Source: UKL13-2 sp038206765
Lineage (GTDB): Bacteria; Pseudomonadota; Gammaproteobacteria; Burkholderiales; Usitatibacteraceae
Assembly: GCA_038206765.1 (NCBI GenBank)
Contig: JBBRAM010000014.1
Span: forward strand, 1 to 64,000
DNA length: 64,000 nucleotides
Direction: 5' to 3'
Under the pieces are notes generated by a model. It did not search any database, had not been told where the DNA came from, and worked only from the letters and a program-made list of their open reading frames with translations. Numbering within the stretch: the first letter of the stretch is position 1; each line of letters opens with the position of its first letter. Made by a program: the position numbers and the translations under genes. Positions 60,677 to 64,000 of the stretch are shown in pieces.

Positions 60677-61189
60677 ATGAAAACACTAATTAGGACCAAG
60701 CTTACATTCCGGCTAAAATTTTTCGCCCTGGTGTTCGGGATGGCGGCTTCGGTTCAGGCGCATGAATACTACGCGGCTTCGTTCAAAATCATCCATCCTT
60801 GGGCGCTGCCCACAGGGCAGGGCGATACAAATGCAAAAGTGTTTGTTCGGTTTGAAGAAATTTCTAAGTCGGACAAACTGGTTTCGGCGTCATCACCGAT
60901 TGCGGAAAGAGTTGACATCGTGAGTGCGGCCAAATCGGCGCTCGTAAAATCTGACCCAGTAAAAAAAGTGCCAACAGAATCGACTATTTCAGAACCTGCA
61001 AAACCGCCCGTAAACATCAAATCGATTGATCTACCAGCCGGTTCAACAATCGATCTACAGTCAGACGAAATTTATCTAAAAATGGTAAATTTGAAAATGC
61101 CACTGCAGCCAACCCGAAGCTACCCAATGACGTTGGTGTTCGAGAATTCAGGCGCGATTACGGTGCAAATTTCAGTTGGTGCGCATTGA
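60677..61189 (+). CDS. PCu(A)C-like exported protein without the copper ligands
   Basis: The 170-residue protein has a signal peptide ending near VQAHEYY (about 35) and the PCu(A)C fold: IIHPWALPTGQGDTNAKVFV, LVSASSPIAERVDI, IDLPAGSTIDLQ and LKMPLQPTRSYPMTLVFENSG (two adjoining pieces of the same strand pair). In true copper chaperones HxM and later HxM motifs bind copper; here the first is replaced by IVS and the second by YLKM, and a 22-residue insert rich in Lys, Pro and Thr follows the first. Copper binding is therefore doubtful. ATG at 60677 with CCGGAA upstream. Confidence 0.72.
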   Translation: MKTLIRTKLTFRLKFFALVFGMAASVQAHEYYAASFKIIHPWALPTGQGDTNAKVFVRFEEISKSDKLVSASSPIAERVDIVSAAKSALVKSDPVKKVPTESTISEPAKPPVNIKSIDLPAGSTIDLQSDEIYLKMVNLKMPLQPTRSYPMTLVFENSGAITVQISVGAH

Positions 61190-61282
61190 GGAAAAACCGA
61201 AACGGGATGCGATGGCGTAATCGCATCCCCTCCATGTGGAATTAATCTGGCCCAGAAAAGCAGCTGATATGCAGCAGATAAT

Positions 61283-61765
61283 CTATGAAGCCTGATTCCC
61301 ATACAAACGAAATTTACCGCCTTGGAAACGCACCGGAACCGTCAGCGTGATGCGCGTGGAATCAGGCGCTGAATTGACGTAGGTGGCTGTCATCTGGCAA
61401 ATGCCGGTGTTGTCATCGCATTGCGCAACGCTGGCTTCTTCGACACTGACAACAGGGTAAATCGAGTCAAAAGCAAGTTGCGTCGGCGCAGAAGCCACAC
61501 CATCGGCGTCTGCCTGCAAGTTCGTCTTGAGATCGGTCTTGCGATAACCATCATCTAAAAATGCATCATCAATTAAATCTAAAAATGTTGGGCCATTGAT
61601 GCTTTGTGGCGCACGCAGACTATCGTTGTAGCTGCTGACAAAACTGGCGATTGAAGTGGACGATGCTTTTTGCGCGTCGGTTGAGTTGTTGCAGCCCGTA
61701 ACAATCAGGCCCATCAAGGCAGTTGAGCCTAGAAAGGCCAATTTTAGATTAGGTTTTGTTTTCAT
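61283..61765 (-). CDS. Hypothetical lipoprotein
   Basis: The 160-residue protein has a signal peptide and lipobox VTGC (Cys at about residue 25), so it is likely a lipid-anchored periplasmic or outer-membrane protein. Two cysteines close together (QCDDNTGICQ near 130) may form a disulfide. The family is not recognised. GGGGA lies upstream of its ATG. It is divergent from the large PHP-domain gene. Confidence 0.7.
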   Translation of the reverse strand: MKTKPNLKLAFLGSTALMGLIVTGCNNSTDAQKASSTSIASFVSSYNDSLRAPQSINGPTFLDLIDDAFLDDGYRKTDLKTNLQADADGVASAPTQLAFDSIYPVVSVEEASVAQCDDNTGICQMTATYVNSAPDSTRITLTVPVRFQGGKFRLYGNQAS

Positions 61766-62071
61766 TTACAGTGTCCCCGTGAAAAGAAAGTGATGAATTG
61801 AAACAACGATGTACGGAAAATAACCTAAAAGAATGACAATGCCGCGACAAAACGAAGACAGGGTTTACAGTTCCCGACCCAGATCAATTTTGCGAATGTT
61901 GCTGGTAGGTTGACTACAATTTGTCGCAGGTTTGTCATGTTTCTCGGCTATGTTGACGAGGTTGCTGGGGGAAGTCCCGCAAAACGCCAAAACAGCTACG
62001 TGTGACATATGCGATTCAATTTCATATTCAGTATTGAAATAAATTTGTAACCAAATTGGGGAGTGGCAAAG
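61766..62071. other. Divergent promoter region between lipoprotein and PHP-domain genes
   Basis: This 306-bp stretch holds no gene. It must carry promoters for both flanking genes. Clear consensus boxes were not found. Confidence 0.5.
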
Positions 62072-64000
62072 ATGAAAAATAAGTTCGCGATTCGTGAAGT
62101 AACGGTTGTCGTATTGGGCGCATTGAGCGCAATGGCGGTCACGTCCATCACCAATGCCGACCAAGCACAAGCCGCTGAAAAAGCCGCCAATAAACCCGTG
62201 GGCAAATACGTAACAGGTGATTTTCATAATCACACCACTTGCTCTGACGGTACATTGTCACTGCAAAAATTGGTTGACAAGTCAGCTGGGACATTTGGTT
62301 TAGATTGGTTCGTTCAGGCCGGTCACGGCGGTAGCAGCACCCGTAATTGCACCCTCAAAGAAGACCCGTTTGAACCGGTTCTGCCGGCGCTGGGTTTGAC
62401 GAACAGCCCTAGCGGCCCGTATCCACCCAACACTTATCCTGGCAGCGGCCAGCCCGCCGGCACTGTCAAAGGTCCCAATCAAACTTGGGTCTCCACTTTG
62501 CCCAATGGTGCAGACGGCATTCGCGGTGACTTCATACCCGCACCGACAACAACCAATCCAAACCCAATAAGGGCGATGTGGAAGTGGCAAGAAATTCAGG
62601 AATTTATTTACCCAGTCATCGAGGCTGAAAGCCGCGCGCGGAACAAGCCCATTTTCGTCGGGCTTGAGCAAGTTGTTCCCGGCCACGAGCACACCAGCAC
62701 CGGCATTATCAACGGCCAACTGCCTCCGACCGGCAAAGGTAACGCCGATGCGATGGCGCAGTTTGAATATTGTTTTGACCGTGCTGATGGCGACACTAGC
62801 CGCGGTAATCCCAAAGGAACGTCAGTCGGTGCGAGCAACAACTGGGATTGCTCAGTCACGGGCAGCGCCAACAACACGCTGCTTGATGCCAATGCAAAAA
62901 AAATTATTATCGCCAGTGGTGCCGGAGCCGGAACACGCGGTCACAACAAAACAGTTGAAGGTGTGAAGTGGATGGGCGCGAATTTCTCGAAAACCAGCTA
63001 CTACGTGCCAGCGCACCTTGAACGTGCCGGTGCATTCAATCCCGACGGCAACAACGGTTTTAACGTTGAGCATTTGCGTGATTTCAACAATGCAGCCCCA
63101 ACAGTCGCATTTGGTTTTGAATCAATGCCCGGCCATCAGGCTGACGCGCAGCGCGGCAGCTACAGTCCCAACGCGGTAGCTGGCGGTACATACGGCGGTG
63201 TCGGCGTTTATGCTGCCGCGATTGGCGGCGTGTGGGATGCACTGCTGGGTGAAGGCCGCAACTGGTTTTTCTTTGGCAGTTCTGATTATCACAATCGCGG
63301 TATTTTTGGCCCCGATCAGCGCGAAAGCACGGCCGACTTTTTCCCCGGCGAATACACCAAAGACTACGTAATGGCACGTACCGGCACCAACAAGCTCGAC
63401 CCGCAAGCGATTGTAGATGGCCTGCGTAGTGGTAACAGCTATGTCGTTAACGGCGATTTGATCGATCAACTTACCTTCGTGGTTTGCGCGGCCAATCCCG
63501 GCATCGTCCGGAAAGCCAGCACAGGCGCGGTGGAAGCCGCAGCGACGGCCGCTGCCGCGAAATCGACCGATGTGAATATCAACGGCTGCGCAACGATGGG
63601 CGAAAAATTGGTTGTGCGTACCGGCACGGATCTGGTCGTGTCGATTGTGGTGCGCGATCCACAAGGAACCAATAATTCGCCATACTCGTTCCCGAACCCG
63701 TCGCTGAGGCAAGTCAACATTACGCAGCCGCTCAATAAGCCTGTGTTGGATCATATCGATGTAATCGGTGCGAACGTCACCAGCGGGTATATCGATCCCA
63801 CCAATGCAGCGGCTTACGCCGGTCTGATCAATACACCGGCTGCGACGAACAAAACAGCCGCATTACTTCGCACCTTCAACACGAGTAACTGGACCGCGTT
63901 AGCTGACGGCACACGGAAAATGACCTTCCGTATTCCCGCCGTGAAGGTGTCACAGTATGTTCGGCTTCGCGGCACGAATTTACCACCGGCAACGCCATTC
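62072..64000 (+). CDS. Large exported PHP-domain protein, 3' part missing
   Basis: An open frame of 643 codons starts at ATG 62072 (GGGGAG 8 nt upstream) and stays open to the end of the window. It begins with a signal peptide (hydrophobic 11-28, cleavage near AQAAE) and at residues 50-60 has DFHNHTTCSDG, the metal-binding start of the PHP (polymerase and histidinol phosphatase) domain. Later candidate metal sites are QAGHGG, VVPGHEHT and SSDYHNRGIFG. PHP proteins are metal-dependent phosphoesterases; an exported one of this size probably acts on an extracellular or periplasmic phosphate ester, but this is inference. Antisense open frames between 62300 and 63754 are its shadows. Confidence 0.75.
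   Translation, partial: MKNKFAIREVTVVVLGALSAMAVTSITNADQAQAAEKAANKPVGKYVTGDFHNHTTCSDGTLSLQKLVDKSAGTFGLDWFVQAGHGGSSTRNCTLKEDPFEPVLPALGLTNSPSGPYPPNTYPGSGQPAGTVKGPNQTWVSTLPNGADGIRGDFIPAPTTTNPNPIRAMWKWQEIQEFIYPVIEAESRARNKPIFVGLEQVVPGHEHTSTGIINGQLPPTGKGNADAMAQFEYCFDRADGDTSRGNPKGTSVGASNNWDCSVTGSANNTLLDANAKKIIIASGAGAGTRGHNKTVEGVKWMGANFSKTSYYVPAHLERAGAFNPDGNNGFNVEHLRDFNNAAPTVAFGFESMPGHQADAQRGSYSPNAVAGGTYGGVGVYAAAIGGVWDALLGEGRNWFFFGSSDYHNRGIFGPDQRESTADFFPGEYTKDYVMARTGTNKLDPQAIVDGLRSGNSYVVNGDLIDQLTFVVCAANPGIVRKASTGAVEAAATAAAAKSTDVNINGCATMGEKLVVRTGTDLVVSIVVRDPQGTNNSPYSFPNPSLRQVNITQPLNKPVLDHIDVIGANVTSGYIDPTNAAAYAGLINTPAATNKTAALLRTFNTSNWTALADGTRKMTFRIPAVKVSQYVRLRGTNLPPATPF

Noticed and set aside
62300..63754. 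Several leftward open frames of 97-210 codons opposite the PHP-domain gene
   Set aside because: They lie inside one uninterrupted rightward frame with signal peptide and PHP motif; they have no family-like sequence.

Overview
The window is about 64 kb of a chromosome from a Gram-negative bacterium, most probably a betaproteobacterium. The signs are: ilvE / small zinc-finger gene / waaF in a row; trxB, ftsK and lolA close together; darP-mog next to pmbA; a TfpX/TfpZ pilin accessory protein next to two type IV pilins; split arnA; and a one-piece tmRNA with the tag ANDENYALAA. Base composition looks even, and apart from a broken IS3-family element at the left edge and a possible insertion-sequence scar beside the tmRNA there is little sign of recent transfer. 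The organism is not identified further.

Layout. 1-5 kb: IS3-family transposase end that truncates a hypothetical gene, a SOUL haem-binding protein, an orphan GspC, and a peptide-type ABC binding protein coupled to an NTF2-like gene. 5-13 kb: a molybdenum hydroxylase island with two tandem IorA-IorB pairs (isoquinoline 1-oxidoreductase type), XdhC and a MocA-like cytidylyltransferase, so enzymes and cofactor maturation lie together. 13-19 kb: an ATP-grasp ligase, YegP, a DUF1684 protein, waaF, a zinc-finger protein and ilvE. 19-28.5 kb: a signalling and pilus region with PP2C phosphatase, double FHA protein, metallo-beta-lactamase-fold phosphodiesterase, a GAF-containing PilB/GspE-type ATPase, a GAF/HD-GYP protein, a sigma-54 promoter, two type IVa pilins and a TfpX/Z-type accessory protein. 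28.5-31 kb: UDP-glucuronate decarboxylase, tmRNA and a repetitive DUF2807 beta-solenoid protein. 31-40 kb: one long leftward run, arnT-arnE/F-arnB-arnC-formyltransferase-TMEM175-ArnA dehydrogenase-purE-purK, i.e. a lipid A 4-amino-arabinose pathway with no arnD and a predicted potassium channel in the middle. 40-51.6 kb: housekeeping genes (UDG, Smr, trxB, Crp/Fnr regulator, ftsK, lolA, mltF, quinone oxidoreductase, ispD-ispF). 51.9-64 kb: adenylate cyclase, patatin, carboxylesterase, mog-darP, pmbA, TRAP binding protein, cysteine-dioxygenase-like protein, a PCu(A)C-like protein without metal ligands, a lipoprotein and the start of a large secreted PHP-domain protein that runs off the right edge.

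Two themes stand out. First, the 19-28 kb region looks like a second-messenger and phosphoprotein control module built around a pilus-type ATPase. A class III adenylate cyclase and a cNMP-type Crp/Fnr regulator in the same window could join the same circuitry, but that is inference. Second, intergenic DNA, and in places coding DNA, is full of short tandem arrays that keep a strict period (6, 7, 8, 9, 10, 11, 12 or 14 bp) but have unrelated sequences. The longest two precede the two iorA copies.
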